A DNA stretch of 54,293 nucleotides from JAKPPT01 sp964630305 (GTDB taxonomy: Bacteria; Spirochaetota; Spirochaetia; Treponematales; UBA12059). Every line of letters begins with the position of its first letter. Within the stretch, counting starts at the first letter, position 1. A program made the translations under genes and the position numbers. Location of the stretch: positions 1 to 54,293 of the forward strand of contig CAZVTR010000011.1 in NCBI GenBank assembly GCA_964630305.1. The letters run 5' to 3'. Of this stretch, positions 41,775-50,717 are shown one piece after another. The notes under the pieces were generated by a model. The model saw only the letters and a list, made by a program, of their open reading frames with translations, had not been told where the DNA came from and did no database searches.

Positions 41775-42626
41775 TTAATTCGAAACGCCAACTTTAATAT
41801 AAACAAAATCGGTAATAGAAACTTCACAATTGTTCTTTTTGCCAAAATCTGCAAGAACAGCTGATACTTTTTGTTTTTCGTCGTAAACATATCCTTGTTC
41901 AAGCAGACAGATTTCGGAAAGCAATTTATTAACCTTGCCTTTTACGATGCCTTCAATAACATTAGCGGGCTTGCTTTTCATTTTTTCATCATTTTCGGTT
42001 TGTTTATGGAAAATCTCTTCCTGCTCTTTAATCCAATTTTTATCAGCGTGAGCTGGAGAAAGGAAAAGCGGATTAAATGATGCTACATGGATAGCAAGCT
42101 TATGCAGTAAATCAGTAAATTCCGGATTCGCGGCAATGTTAGCGTTGCTTACTTTTGCTTTTACTACAGTGCCAATTGTGCCGTTGTGAATATAGGAATT
42201 GAGAAATTCATCGTTGCCAGCGGTGACTAGCTTAACGGCTTTGAGCGTAATATTTTCTTTAATTACGCTCGCAATGTCTTTAACCATATTTTCAATATCA
42301 GCATTTGGAGCTGCCCAATTTTTTTCTAGGCAGGTTTCTGCAATTTTTTGTCCCTGTTTTATAAAATCAGCATTGCGTGCTACAAAGTCAGTTTCGCAGT
42401 CAATTTCTACGAGAGCAATTTTTTTGTTATCGCCTGCAATAAAAATTCTACCCTCATTGGTAGCTCTGCCTGCACGCTTTTCTACGCCAGCAAGACCCCA
42501 TTCTTTGAGTAATTTCTCGGCTTTTGCTAGATCGCCATTTGATTCACCCAATGCTTTTTTGCAGTCAAGAATGCCTGCACCAGTTTTTTCACGAAGTGTC
42601 TTTATGTCATTAACATTGAATTCCAT
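41775..42626 (-). CDS. tsf: Elongation factor Ts
   Basis: 283-aa nucleotide-exchange factor for EF-Tu. It opens with the UBA-like LREKTGAGILDCKKALGE, followed by the signature GRATNEGRIFI-like VEKRAGRATNEGRIF and then ALVEIDCETDFVARN. Two dimerisation-type subdomains follow. AAAGGAT lies before the ATG. It is 11 nt after rpsB and followed by a strong terminator. Length is typical. Confidence 0.97.
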   Translation of the reverse strand: MEFNVNDIKTLREKTGAGILDCKKALGESNGDLAKAEKLLKEWGLAGVEKRAGRATNEGRIFIAGDNKKIALVEIDCETDFVARNADFIKQGQKIAETCLEKNWAAPNADIENMVKDIASVIKENITLKAVKLVTAGNDEFLNSYIHNGTIGTVVKAKVSNANIAANPEFTDLLHKLAIHVASFNPLFLSPAHADKNWIKEQEEIFHKQTENDEKMKSKPANVIEGIVKGKVNKLLSEICLLEQGYVYDEKQKVSAVLADFGKKNNCEVSITDFVYIKVGVSN

Positions 42627-42637
42627 AGTTATATCCT

Positions 42638-43483
42638 TTATTTCGTTTCATAGAATTTGTCTTCATCAAAGCTGTCATCTGATGCTGATGCTGTTTCTTC
42701 ATGTTTTTTTGGCTCATAGGTTGCAGGATCAACTTCAACATCTTCATCCGCAAGCACTGCTGAACCTTCAACAGTTTCATCTTCTGGAAGACTCTCAATA
42801 ATTTTGAGGCCGGTTTCACTTTCAGCTTCAATAACTGCATTGGCAATTATCTGTGTGAAGAGCGATATAGAGCGAATTGCATCATCATTACCAGGAATTG
42901 GATAATCGATACCTTCAGGATTGCAGTTGGTATCAACTACAGCAATAACAGGAATGCCGAGTTTTTTTGCCTCTGCAACAGCAATAGCTTCTTTGCGGGT
43001 ATCAATTACAAACAGAACACCGGGAAGTTTAGTCATTCCCTTAATGCCTTTAAGATTTTTTTCTAATTTTTGTTTTTCTTTAAGGAGCTGTGCTTGCTCT
43101 TTTTTTGTGAGTGTAGAAAAGTCTTCTTTTTCAAGTTTCACATAGCGATCTATTGATTTACGAACGGTTGCAAAATTTGTGAGCATACCGCCAAGCCATC
43201 TGTTGGTAACATAAAACTGCTCACAGCGCTCTGCCTCTTTCTGAATGGCTTGCTGTGCTTGTTTTTTAGTTCCAACAAAAAGCACTGATTTACCAGATGC
43301 CACTGTTTTTCGTACAACTTCATAGGCATCTTTAATTGCTTGAATAGTTTTCTGAAGGTCAATAATGTGGATACCATTGCGTTCAGAAAAAATAAATTTT
43401 TTCATTCTTGGGTCCCAGCGTTTTACCTGGTGGCCAAAATGAACCCCTGCTTCAAGCAGGCTCTTCATGGTTACTACAGCCAT
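42638..43483 (-). CDS. rpsB: Ribosomal protein uS2
   Basis: 281 aa. It has the conserved start MKSLLEAGVHFGHQVKRW, then WLGGMLTNF and the loop with VDTNCNPEGIDYPIPGND. The C-terminal ~45 residues form an acidic tail beyond the usual ~240 aa. GGGAGG lies 7 nt before the ATG. The 118-nt gap upstream holds two small inverted repeats that may be part of a leader. It is translated with tsf. Confidence 0.97.
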   Translation of the reverse strand: MAVVTMKSLLEAGVHFGHQVKRWDPRMKKFIFSERNGIHIIDLQKTIQAIKDAYEVVRKTVASGKSVLFVGTKKQAQQAIQKEAERCEQFYVTNRWLGGMLTNFATVRKSIDRYVKLEKEDFSTLTKKEQAQLLKEKQKLEKNLKGIKGMTKLPGVLFVIDTRKEAIAVAEAKKLGIPVIAVVDTNCNPEGIDYPIPGNDDAIRSISLFTQIIANAVIEAESETGLKIIESLPEDETVEGSAVLADEDVEVDPATYEPKKHEETASASDDSFDEDKFYETK

Positions 43484-43576
43484 GATGTTCCTCCCTTGTC
43501 CTTTTGTGGACTTCCTTCGTTATTTCTCATTGCCGGCGGCAACGGAGTATTGATGCTGAATGCACCGTAATAAGCT

Positions 43577-43603
43577 GAGTTACTCGTTGTAACGTGGTAA
43601 CTC
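43577..43603 (-). repeat. Nested inverted repeat at the maf stop/rpsB leader
   Basis: GAGTTAC (43577-43583) and GTAACTC (43597-43603) enclose a smaller CGTT-GT-AACG. It overlaps the maf stop codon and has no U-tract. A second small repeat, TTGCC-GGC-GGCAA, lies nearer the rpsB start. Either could be part of an S2 mRNA leader. Confidence 0.35.
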
Positions 43604-44231
43604 AATTAGCAGTATTCCCCCACTGTTCCATGGACGGATAACCACTTTGCACAAGGATGCCATAAAAATCACAAATTGGCAAGCCCATGACACAGCTGTA
43701 TGAGCCTTTTATATGATGTATAAAACAACCGCCTTTACCCTGTATTCTGTATGCTGCAGCAACGCCTTTCCACTCATTGGTGGCTAAGTATGCATCAATC
43801 ATTGCCGGTGTCACATGAGAAAAATATACTTCTGTTCTATTTACCGTTGTATGTATGGTATTAGCATTGACATTAATAACTGCAATACCTGTCCATACAA
43901 GATGCATTCTGCCAGAAAGCTGTATGAGCATTGCCTTGGCTTCATTATAATCCGCTGGTTTACCGAGAATGATAGGACTCGTATTGGTTTCTGCAGGAAT
44001 CTCAACGAGTGTATCTGCTCCTATAATCCAGCCATTTTGTATACCATACTGTTGCTGTGCTAGTTTTGCCTTATGTGTAGCAAGCAGTTCTACACGCTTT
44101 GATACCGATTCATGATCAAATATTGATTCATCAGCATCCACAGGACACGATATAAAATTTAACCCTATAGTACGCAAAAGTTCTTCTCGGCGAGGAGACG
44201 CGCTGGCTAGATATAAATCAAATGTTTCCAT
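43602..44231 (-). CDS. maf: Maf family nucleotide pyrophosphatase
   Basis: About 209 aa. The N-terminal LASASPRREELL is the Maf signature. Conserved downstream parts are DADESIFD, GADTLVEI, GKPADYNEAKAMLIQLSGR and the C-terminal GKGGCFIHHIKGSYSCVMGLP. Maf enzymes hydrolyse non-canonical or modified (d)NTPs such as dTTP/UTP analogues. The start at 44231 is 4 nt after the aldo/keto reductase stop. A longer frame from 44279 would overlap that gene and adds residues not seen in the family. Confidence 0.92.
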   Translation of the reverse strand: METFDLYLASASPRREELLRTIGLNFISCPVDADESIFDHESVSKRVELLATHKAKLAQQQYGIQNGWIIGADTLVEIPAETNTSPIILGKPADYNEAKAMLIQLSGRMHLVWTGIAVINVNANTIHTTVNRTEVYFSHVTPAMIDAYLATNEWKGVAAAYRIQGKGGCFIHHIKGSYSCVMGLPICDFYGILVQSGYPSMEQWGNTAN

Positions 44232-44235
44232 ATGT

Positions 44236-45225
44236 TTAGCCGAACATTCCTCCAAATTGACATTCTCGTGAGAGTTCATCGAGTTTTTTTATATCATTTT
44301 TATCTAATTCAAAAAGCATAGCCCTGCAGTTTTGTTCAGCATGTGAAAGTTTTGTTGCGCCTGGGATCACAAAAACAGTTTCTCCATTAAAATGCAAAAG
44401 CCAGTTTAGGGCAATTTCTCCTGGAGTTACTGAGTATGCTTGTGCCATTGCTTTGAGGGCTGCAATTAGTTTTTCACTTCGTTGTAAACCTTTTTTGGAA
44501 AACATAGGCATGTATTTTCTAAAACCGGGGCGATCATGGATAATGCCAGGGTTGTCATGAAATTTCCCGGTTAATAGACCCTGTGCCAATGGTGAATATG
44601 CAATAATGCTGATGCCAAGTTCTTTAGCGACAGCCATAGTCCCATCAAAATCAGGAAACCGTTGCACAAGATTATACCGAACTTGATTAGAAACCAGTGT
44701 AAATCCTTCATTTTTTAATATGGTATATGCCTTACGAAGCTGTTCTGCATTAAAGTTAGAGACACCGACATGCTTGATATCGCCGCGGCGCATGAGTTCA
44801 GCCATCGCCTTCATCTCTCCCCTGCGGGTTGAGAATCCCCATGGCATATGCACTTGATAGAGATCGATAGGCCAGTTTTTGAGTGCCTGTTTGCGGGTGT
44901 CAATTGTTTTTATAATGGATCGGGATGTTCGGCCAACAGGATACCATTTTGTAGCTATGATGACATCTCCAGGCTTTTTATTATTAGCTTCAAGTGCGGT
45001 AACAAGCGAGGTTTCGCTTTTGCCCCAGCCGTAAATTTCAGCAGTATCAAACCATGTAATGCCGCCCTGTAAGCTTGTTGTAACGATTGCATTGATATCT
45101 TCCTGTGGTAGGCTTGTCCAGAATTTACCGCCAATACCATTCCCTTGAGAAAACTGCCAGCAGCCTAAACCAATTGGACTCACAACAAGATCGCTTGATC
45201 CCATCTGGCGTAATTTTATTTTCAT
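44236..45225 (-). CDS. Aldo/keto reductase
   Basis: 329-aa NADPH-dependent TIM-barrel oxidoreductase. The catalytic tetrad is recognisable: Asp in WFDTAEIYGWG with the nearby Tyr, Lys in ATKWYP, and His in YQVHMPWG. The cofactor loop near the C-terminus reads VIPGATKLSHAEQN. The substrate cannot be told; members reduce small aldehydes or sugars. It begins 2 nt after the radical SAM gene, with AAAGG as ribosome binding site at that gene's end, so the two are co-translated. Confidence 0.9.
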   Translation of the reverse strand: MKIKLRQMGSSDLVVSPIGLGCWQFSQGNGIGGKFWTSLPQEDINAIVTTSLQGGITWFDTAEIYGWGKSETSLVTALEANNKKPGDVIIATKWYPVGRTSRSIIKTIDTRKQALKNWPIDLYQVHMPWGFSTRRGEMKAMAELMRRGDIKHVGVSNFNAEQLRKAYTILKNEGFTLVSNQVRYNLVQRFPDFDGTMAVAKELGISIIAYSPLAQGLLTGKFHDNPGIIHDRPGFRKYMPMFSKKGLQRSEKLIAALKAMAQAYSVTPGEIALNWLLHFNGETVFVIPGATKLSHAEQNCRAMLFELDKNDIKKLDELSRECQFGGMFG

Positions 45226-45227
45226 AA

Positions 45228-46418
45228 TTAATAACCTTTAACTTTCTTGCCAAACAGCATGTTTTGATAGCACCGTACACAGCCCGGGAAAATGCCTTCC
45301 GGAGCATTTTTTAATTCGTTTCGGAATTTTTGTGCTCGTTCTCCATTCCAAATGGTATAAAAATCATTTTCCATGATATTACCAATAATATAATCAGGAT
45401 AATCGGCGCAGAAATGTACGTTGCCGTTATAATCAAAATTAACCTGACACCAGGGTACTCTGCATTGATGTCTCACTATTTTTTCAAGATCTGCATAGTA
45501 TTCTGTTGTCTTATCAGGATTAAGAGCGGGTACGGTAATTATTGGATAGCCTGGTTTTAGGGCATGAACTTTTTTGAGAATTTCAGAGAACTTATGGCCG
45601 TCAATTCCCTGGTTAAAACCTGTGTTGAATCCTTCGAGACAGCGGATATCACAATCAAGATGTTCTTTCATGTATGCTCGCTGTTTAGCAATAATGGTGT
45701 CATTGGTATACGTACCAAGATTGATAATGTGCCATGCCAGATTAAATTCTTTCATAGCAGCAGTTAATTGATCGAGGTACATATAATTCATATTGGAAAC
45801 AGTTGTAACGATTCCCATATATGGAAGATGTGATTTGTACTTCTTTTTCATTTCATTAATGGCTTTAAACCCTGCTATAACTCTGTCATATGAGCCGTCA
45901 CCGCGAATCTTATCATTGACATCTCTGAAACCGTCGAGTGAAACAAATAGAGCATGCCATTTGTTTTTAACAATGCGTTCTGCATTTTTTTCAAGGAATG
46001 TTCCATTAGTATTAACCGAAAGCAAAGAACCTTTTTGTGTAATATACTCTGCAAAATCCATGAAATTAGGATACAAAAATGGTTCGCCTCCCCAAATATA
46101 ATACATTGGGTTATCTTTTTTTAATTCATCTACAAGTTTAAAATACCGTTCAATCGGAACTAGCTTTTTAGATTCCTCTGAGGCATAAGCGCCTTTGAGC
46201 ACTCCGCTTATACCGCGCTGATTGCACATAAGGCAGCGCAGATTACAGAGCGGTGTAATGCGAAAATAAACAAGAGCTAGTTCTTTAGTTTTGCCTTTAT
46301 ATAAATTTCTGTCTATGAGACTGGATTTATACATTTTGCCAAATGAATGAGCGGTATGGAGTGCAAAATCAGGATTGTGTAAAAGCATTTTCCAAACAAT
46401 GGAAAAATTAGTTTTCAT
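45228..46418 (-). CDS. Radical SAM protein with SPASM-type C-terminus
   Basis: 396 aa. The radical SAM cluster is Cys58, Cys62 and Cys65 (CNLRCLMC), followed by the YYIWGGEPFLYPNF glycine-rich SAM-binding segment. The C-terminal region has further cysteines in CRVPWCQVNF, NVHFCADYP and GCVRCYQN, a SPASM/Twitch-like auxiliary cluster region. Relatives modify peptides or small molecules, or act in cofactor and sugar chemistry. No precursor peptide is seen next to it. AAAGGA precedes the ATG. It heads the run with the aldo/keto reductase and maf. Confidence 0.85.
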   Translation of the reverse strand: MKTNFSIVWKMLLHNPDFALHTAHSFGKMYKSSLIDRNLYKGKTKELALVYFRITPLCNLRCLMCNQRGISGVLKGAYASEESKKLVPIERYFKLVDELKKDNPMYYIWGGEPFLYPNFMDFAEYITQKGSLLSVNTNGTFLEKNAERIVKNKWHALFVSLDGFRDVNDKIRGDGSYDRVIAGFKAINEMKKKYKSHLPYMGIVTTVSNMNYMYLDQLTAAMKEFNLAWHIINLGTYTNDTIIAKQRAYMKEHLDCDIRCLEGFNTGFNQGIDGHKFSEILKKVHALKPGYPIITVPALNPDKTTEYYADLEKIVRHQCRVPWCQVNFDYNGNVHFCADYPDYIIGNIMENDFYTIWNGERAQKFRNELKNAPEGIFPGCVRCYQNMLFGKKVKGY

Positions 46419-46444
46419 AGAAAAGTCCTTTCAGTATATAATGA

Positions 46445-46464
46445 GTTCTGAAAATTACCAGAAC
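46445..46464. repeat. Inverted repeat upstream of the radical SAM gene
   Basis: GTTCTG-AAAATTAC-CAGAAC: perfect 6-bp arms around 8 bp, about 27 nt upstream of the ATG on the minus strand. It could be an operator; nothing in the window proves it. It lies in the longest gene-free gap (46419-46605), which otherwise holds only the purB promoter region. Confidence 0.35.
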
Positions 46465-46526
46465 AGCTATAACAAGCGCTTAACATCATAATACGATAAA
46501 AGACATATCGTCAACTGTTTCAATAT

Positions 46527-46555
46527 TTAACATTTTATATAAAATAATCTAATAT
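46527..46555 (+). promoter_or_regulatory. Candidate promoter of purB-guaB-purA-guaA
   Basis: TTAACA (46527-46532), a 17-bp spacer and TAATAT (46550-46555). It predicts a leader of about 44 nt. A second weaker pair (TTGAAT at 46571, TAAAAC at 46595) would give an almost leaderless mRNA. Confidence 0.4.
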
Positions 46556-46605
46556 TGTAATTTCAACCTCTTGAATTTTTTTAGTTTTTCATAGTAAAAC
46601 TATAT

Positions 46606-48036
46606 ATGCAGTCACGTAATATTTTTGAAAACTTATCCCCCTTAGATCATCGATATTGGCTTTCCAATCAGGAACTGTTTACAAAGCTTTCCTATTATCT
46701 CTCTGAAGACGGTGCGGTGCGCTATTGTGCACGTGCTGAGCTGTCGCTTATTTATGCTCACTGTACTATGCGCAATATTGATGTTAGTCCTTATAAAGCA
46801 AAGCTTGATGCTCTCATCAATGAACTTGATGTAGATGCAGTTTATCAAGAAGAAGAAAAAACAAGACACAATATTAGGGCACTTGTCAATGTATTGCAAA
46901 AACTCATACCGGAAGAACTAGCTCCTCTCGTACATCTCGGTGCTACGAGCGTTGATATCTTAGATACGGCATTTTCCTGCAGAATTCGTGATGCGGTGCA
47001 ACATGTTGTGCTTCCGCTTTTAGCTGAACTTGTAGAGTGTCTCAGTAAGCTGGCGCTGCGAGAAGCTGATACTCCGCAAATAGGGAGAACGCATGGACAG
47101 CATGCAGTGCCAATAACCTTTGGTTTTGCGCTTGCGGAGTATGTGTCACGGCTTGGCAAAACACTCGATCGCATCGATATAGCATCAAAAAACCTTCGAG
47201 GGAAATTAGCAGGAGCAACAGGTTCCTATAATGCGCTATCAATGCTCTATAAAGAACCTGAGCGTGTTGAAGCACTCTATCTTGAACAGCTTGGATTGCA
47301 GCCAAGTGAGCATGCAACACAGCTCGTTGAACCGGAGTATCTGTTGCACGTACTGCTAGAGATTAATTGTGCGTTTGGCATTATTGCAAATCTTGCGGAT
47401 GATTTTAGAAACCTTCAGCGTACCGAGATCGATGAGATTCGTGAAGGGTTTGCAAAAACACAGGTTGGTTCTTCTACTATGCCTCAAAAACGAAATCCGT
47501 GGAATTCTGAGCATGTAAAAAGCCTCTGGAAAACTTTTGCACCTCGAGTTACCACATTTTTTATGGACCAAATTTCAGAGCATCAGCGTGACTTAACAAA
47601 TTCTGCCAGCCAGCGTTTTATTGCTGAATATGTTGCTGGTTTCTGCGCAGCATGCAATCGCATGCTAAGCGTTGTAAACTCTATAGCTGTTAATCGAGAA
47701 AAAATGTTTGAAAATATTAAGGTTTCGGGCGGGGCTGTGCTTGCTGAACCCTCCTATATTCTCATTGCAGATAGCGGTAATCCGGAAGCTCATGAACTTG
47801 TACGCCGGATTACGCTGGAAATGGAAGACAGACATTGTACTTTTGAGGAAGCACTGGAATCTCACCCGGATATTAAAGAACTATTACATAAACAGCTTGA
47901 AAAGCTGGGATATAATCCGCATTCATTTTTTGCAAATCCGGCAAACTACAATGGCAGAGCCAGCCAAAAAGCTCAAGCAATAGCTCGCAAATATATGGAT
48001 ATTGCAGCAAAATATAGAAGTAAAGAGGTGAACTAG
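46606..48036 (+). CDS. purB: Adenylosuccinate lyase
   Basis: 476-aa fumarase/aspartase-superfamily enzyme that cleaves adenylosuccinate to AMP (and SAICAR to AICAR). The signature GSSTMPQKRNPWNSEHVKS is present, along with VHLGATSVDILDTAF and the catalytic-His region RTHGQHAVP. Length fits. No Shine-Dalgarno lies before the ATG; the preceding bases are AT-rich. It starts the four-gene unit purB-guaB-purA-guaA, and guaB begins immediately after its stop. The enzyme next to purA gives the two steps from IMP to AMP. Confidence 0.95.
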   Translation: MQSRNIFENLSPLDHRYWLSNQELFTKLSYYLSEDGAVRYCARAELSLIYAHCTMRNIDVSPYKAKLDALINELDVDAVYQEEEKTRHNIRALVNVLQKLIPEELAPLVHLGATSVDILDTAFSCRIRDAVQHVVLPLLAELVECLSKLALREADTPQIGRTHGQHAVPITFGFALAEYVSRLGKTLDRIDIASKNLRGKLAGATGSYNALSMLYKEPERVEALYLEQLGLQPSEHATQLVEPEYLLHVLLEINCAFGIIANLADDFRNLQRTEIDEIREGFAKTQVGSSTMPQKRNPWNSEHVKSLWKTFAPRVTTFFMDQISEHQRDLTNSASQRFIAEYVAGFCAACNRMLSVVNSIAVNREKMFENIKVSGGAVLAEPSYILIADSGNPEAHELVRRITLEMEDRHCTFEEALESHPDIKELLHKQLEKLGYNPHSFFANPANYNGRASQKAQAIARKYMDIAAKYRSKEVN

Positions 48037-49476
48037 ATGGAAATACAGGAAAGCCTATCATATGATGATGTGCTCTTATTGCCAGGATATTCAGAGGTTT
48101 TGCCTCGAGAAGTTAAAACTGCATCACGGCTTACACGAGTGCTAACCCTCAATGTTCCAATCATCAGCGCTGCTATGGATACGGTGACTGAATCGGAAAT
48201 GGCAATTGCGCTTGCTTTACAAGGAGGTGCAGGAGTCATACATCGTAATCTGTCACCCGAGCTGCAAGCTGAGGAAGTCCTTAAAGTAAAACGATATCTC
48301 AACTGGATTATCGAAAACCCCGTGACTATCGAAGAGGATAGGACACTCCGCGATGTATGGGCTATCATGGAACGAAAAAAAGTGAGCGGATTACCTGTAA
48401 TCAACAAAGAAGGAGTGCTTGTTGGAATAATAACTTCACGGGATTTGCGGTTTCGAAAAGATGAAACGAGCCTCGTGCGTGACGTTATGACTCGGAATCC
48501 AGTTATCTGTCATGGTGCTCCGAGCGTTGAGGAAGCCCGAAAACAATTTGATAAACATAAGATCGAAAAACTTCCTATTGTTGATGCTCACGGTAAGCTT
48601 CAGGGAATGGTTACCGTAAAAGATATGGAAAAACATGAACTGTATCCAAACGCAGCGCTCGATGCCAGTGGTAAATTGTTAGTCGGAGCTGCTGTGTCTC
48701 CGCAGGATTTTGAAATACGGATACCAATGCTGCTCGATGCACGGTGCGATTTTGTCGCGCTTGATACCGCTCATGGAGATTCTAAAAATGTTATCGATGC
48801 TGTCAAAGCAATAAAAAAACGCTATCCAATTCAAGTAATTGCAGGTAACGTTGCAACAAAAGAGGGAACACGTCGGCTCATTGATGCTGGTGCCGATGCA
48901 ATAAAAGTTGGCATTGGTCCTGGATCTATTTGTACAACGCGCATTGTGGCAGGAATTGGCGTTGCGCAATTCAGTGCTGTATACGATTGCGCACAAGAAG
49001 CCGATAAAGCTAACATTCCTGTGATTGCAGACGGCGGCATTAAATATTCCGGTGATATTACAAAGGCAATCGGTGCAGGCGCAAGTACGGTAATGATTGG
49101 GAATCTTTTTGCCGGCCTCAAAGAAGCTCCTGGAAAAGAAATTATTTTTGACGGCCGTATCTATAAGACATATCGCGGCATGGGATCGCTTGGAGCACTC
49201 CAGGACGGTGCTGGTGATCGGTATCAAATTGGAAAAGATGAAACGCCCGTGCCGGAAGGTATTGAAGGAAGAGTTCCCTATAAAGGTGAGTTAAAAGATT
49301 TTCTCCATCAGCTTATAGCAGGTCTTAAAAAGGGCATGGGGTATACTGGATGTAAAACTATTGATGAACTCAGGCAGTACCGCCGATTTGTAAGAATATC
49401 GCCAGCTGGTCTTCGGGAAAGCCATGCGCATGATATAACCATTACGCAGGAAGCTCCTAACTATAGCAAACAGTAG
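48037..49476 (+). CDS. guaB: IMP dehydrogenase
   Basis: 479-aa NAD-dependent enzyme that makes XMP, the first step from IMP to GMP. Catalytic Cys299 is in GPGSICTTR. Two CBS domains sit at about 90-205 (VSGLPVINKEGVLVGIITSRD, IEKLPIVDAHGKLQGMVTV), probably sensing adenine or guanine nucleotides. The flap with YRGMGSLGAL is present. AAGAGGTGA at the purB end is the ribosome binding site, and the ATG directly follows the purB TAG. Confidence 0.97.
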   Translation: MEIQESLSYDDVLLLPGYSEVLPREVKTASRLTRVLTLNVPIISAAMDTVTESEMAIALALQGGAGVIHRNLSPELQAEEVLKVKRYLNWIIENPVTIEEDRTLRDVWAIMERKKVSGLPVINKEGVLVGIITSRDLRFRKDETSLVRDVMTRNPVICHGAPSVEEARKQFDKHKIEKLPIVDAHGKLQGMVTVKDMEKHELYPNAALDASGKLLVGAAVSPQDFEIRIPMLLDARCDFVALDTAHGDSKNVIDAVKAIKKRYPIQVIAGNVATKEGTRRLIDAGADAIKVGIGPGSICTTRIVAGIGVAQFSAVYDCAQEADKANIPVIADGGIKYSGDITKAIGAGASTVMIGNLFAGLKEAPGKEIIFDGRIYKTYRGMGSLGALQDGAGDRYQIGKDETPVPEGIEGRVPYKGELKDFLHQLIAGLKKGMGYTGCKTIDELRQYRRFVRISPAGLRESHAHDITITQEAPNYSKQ

Positions 49477-49490
49477 GAAAGAGGAAAGCA

Positions 49491-50717
49491 ATGAATATTG
49501 TAGTGATTGGTGCACAGTGGGGTGATGAGGGCAAAGGTAAAATTGTCGATTATCTAGCAGGTGACGCTCAAATAATCGTGCGGTTTTCTGGCGGAGCAAA
49601 TGCAGGTCACACCATAGTCTTAAAAGATGAGCAGTTTGCCCTTCATTTAGTTCCTTCTGGTGTTCTCTATCCAGATAAAATTGTAATTCTCGGAACAGGA
49701 ATGGTAATAGATCCAGAAGCATTGCATGCTGAACTGTCAATGCTGGAAAGCAGAGGAATAAACTGGCAGGGCAGAGTACTTATCAGTGACAGAGCGCATA
49801 TCGTTTTACCTAAATATAGGAAAATTGACAAAGAGATGGAAGAACAGCGCAACAAACCAATTGGCACTACGGGACGCGGTATCGGTATTGCATATGGCAT
49901 GAAAGCATTTAGAGACGGCATTAGGCTTGCTGATGTCTTTGAAGATGAACGGCTTGTCAACCTTGATTCAGAAGATAGAGCGTTTATTGCTCACTGGAAG
50001 GATTGGCTCAAGCAATTCCCCGTAAATCTCGTTGATTATCTTGATAAGCACCGTCATGCATATGTGCTCTTTGAGGGTGCACAGGGTGCGCTGCTTGATA
50101 TTGACACCGGTACTTATCCGTTTGTTTCAAGCGGTATGTCTTGCGCAGCGGGAGCAGCTGCGCAGGGAGGAATAGGACCTCGTTCAATTGATAAAGTACT
50201 GGGCGTTTTTAAAGCATATACCACACGTGTTGGCAATGGACCCTTTCCCACTGAGTTTAATCCAGAAAGCCAAGGAGCGCTCGAAGACTACATTCGAAAA
50301 ACCGGACGTGAATATGGAGTAACTACCGGCAGACCGCGGCGCTGCGGATATCTCGATCTTGTTGCATTGCGCTATGCCTGCCGCGTCAATTCCATTGACA
50401 CATTAGTGCTCACTCACTTAGATGTATATGACACACTTCCCTCGTTTGAAGCCTGCATTGCCTATAAAATTAATGGAAAATTAATAGAACATTTCCCATC
50501 GTCTATTTATGAGCTTGAACACGCAGAGCCGGTGTTGCGAAAGTTTAAAGGATGGGAATGTGAACTCAAAGGGAAAAGCTCGTATGATGAACTTCCTATT
50601 GAAGCAAAAGATTATATTTCATTTATCGAAGAATACACAGAAACCTCGATTGATATAATTTCAATCGGTTATGAGCGAAACGAAACAATAGTAAGGAAAA
50701 GTCCGTGGATACGATAG
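49491..50717 (+). CDS. purA: Adenylosuccinate synthetase
   Basis: 408-aa GTP-dependent enzyme joining aspartate to IMP. The N-terminal loop GAQWGDEGKGK carries the catalytic Asp, NAGHT carries the catalytic His, and TTGRPRRCGYLD lies in the C-terminal half. At ~20 residues below the common ~430 aa it is a compact version with all motifs in place. AGAGGAA lies before the ATG. The last 13 bases overlap guaA in another frame. Confidence 0.96.
   Translation: MNIVVIGAQWGDEGKGKIVDYLAGDAQIIVRFSGGANAGHTIVLKDEQFALHLVPSGVLYPDKIVILGTGMVIDPEALHAELSMLESRGINWQGRVLISDRAHIVLPKYRKIDKEMEEQRNKPIGTTGRGIGIAYGMKAFRDGIRLADVFEDERLVNLDSEDRAFIAHWKDWLKQFPVNLVDYLDKHRHAYVLFEGAQGALLDIDTGTYPFVSSGMSCAAGAAAQGGIGPRSIDKVLGVFKAYTTRVGNGPFPTEFNPESQGALEDYIRKTGREYGVTTGRPRRCGYLDLVALRYACRVNSIDTLVLTHLDVYDTLPSFEACIAYKINGKLIEHFPSSIYELEHAEPVLRKFKGWECELKGKSSYDELPIEAKDYISFIEEYTETSIDIISIGYERNETIVRKSPWIR

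Noticed and set aside
49291..49740. 149-codon open frame on the minus strand
   Set aside because: Antisense across the guaB/purA junction; both genes are intact with good motifs.
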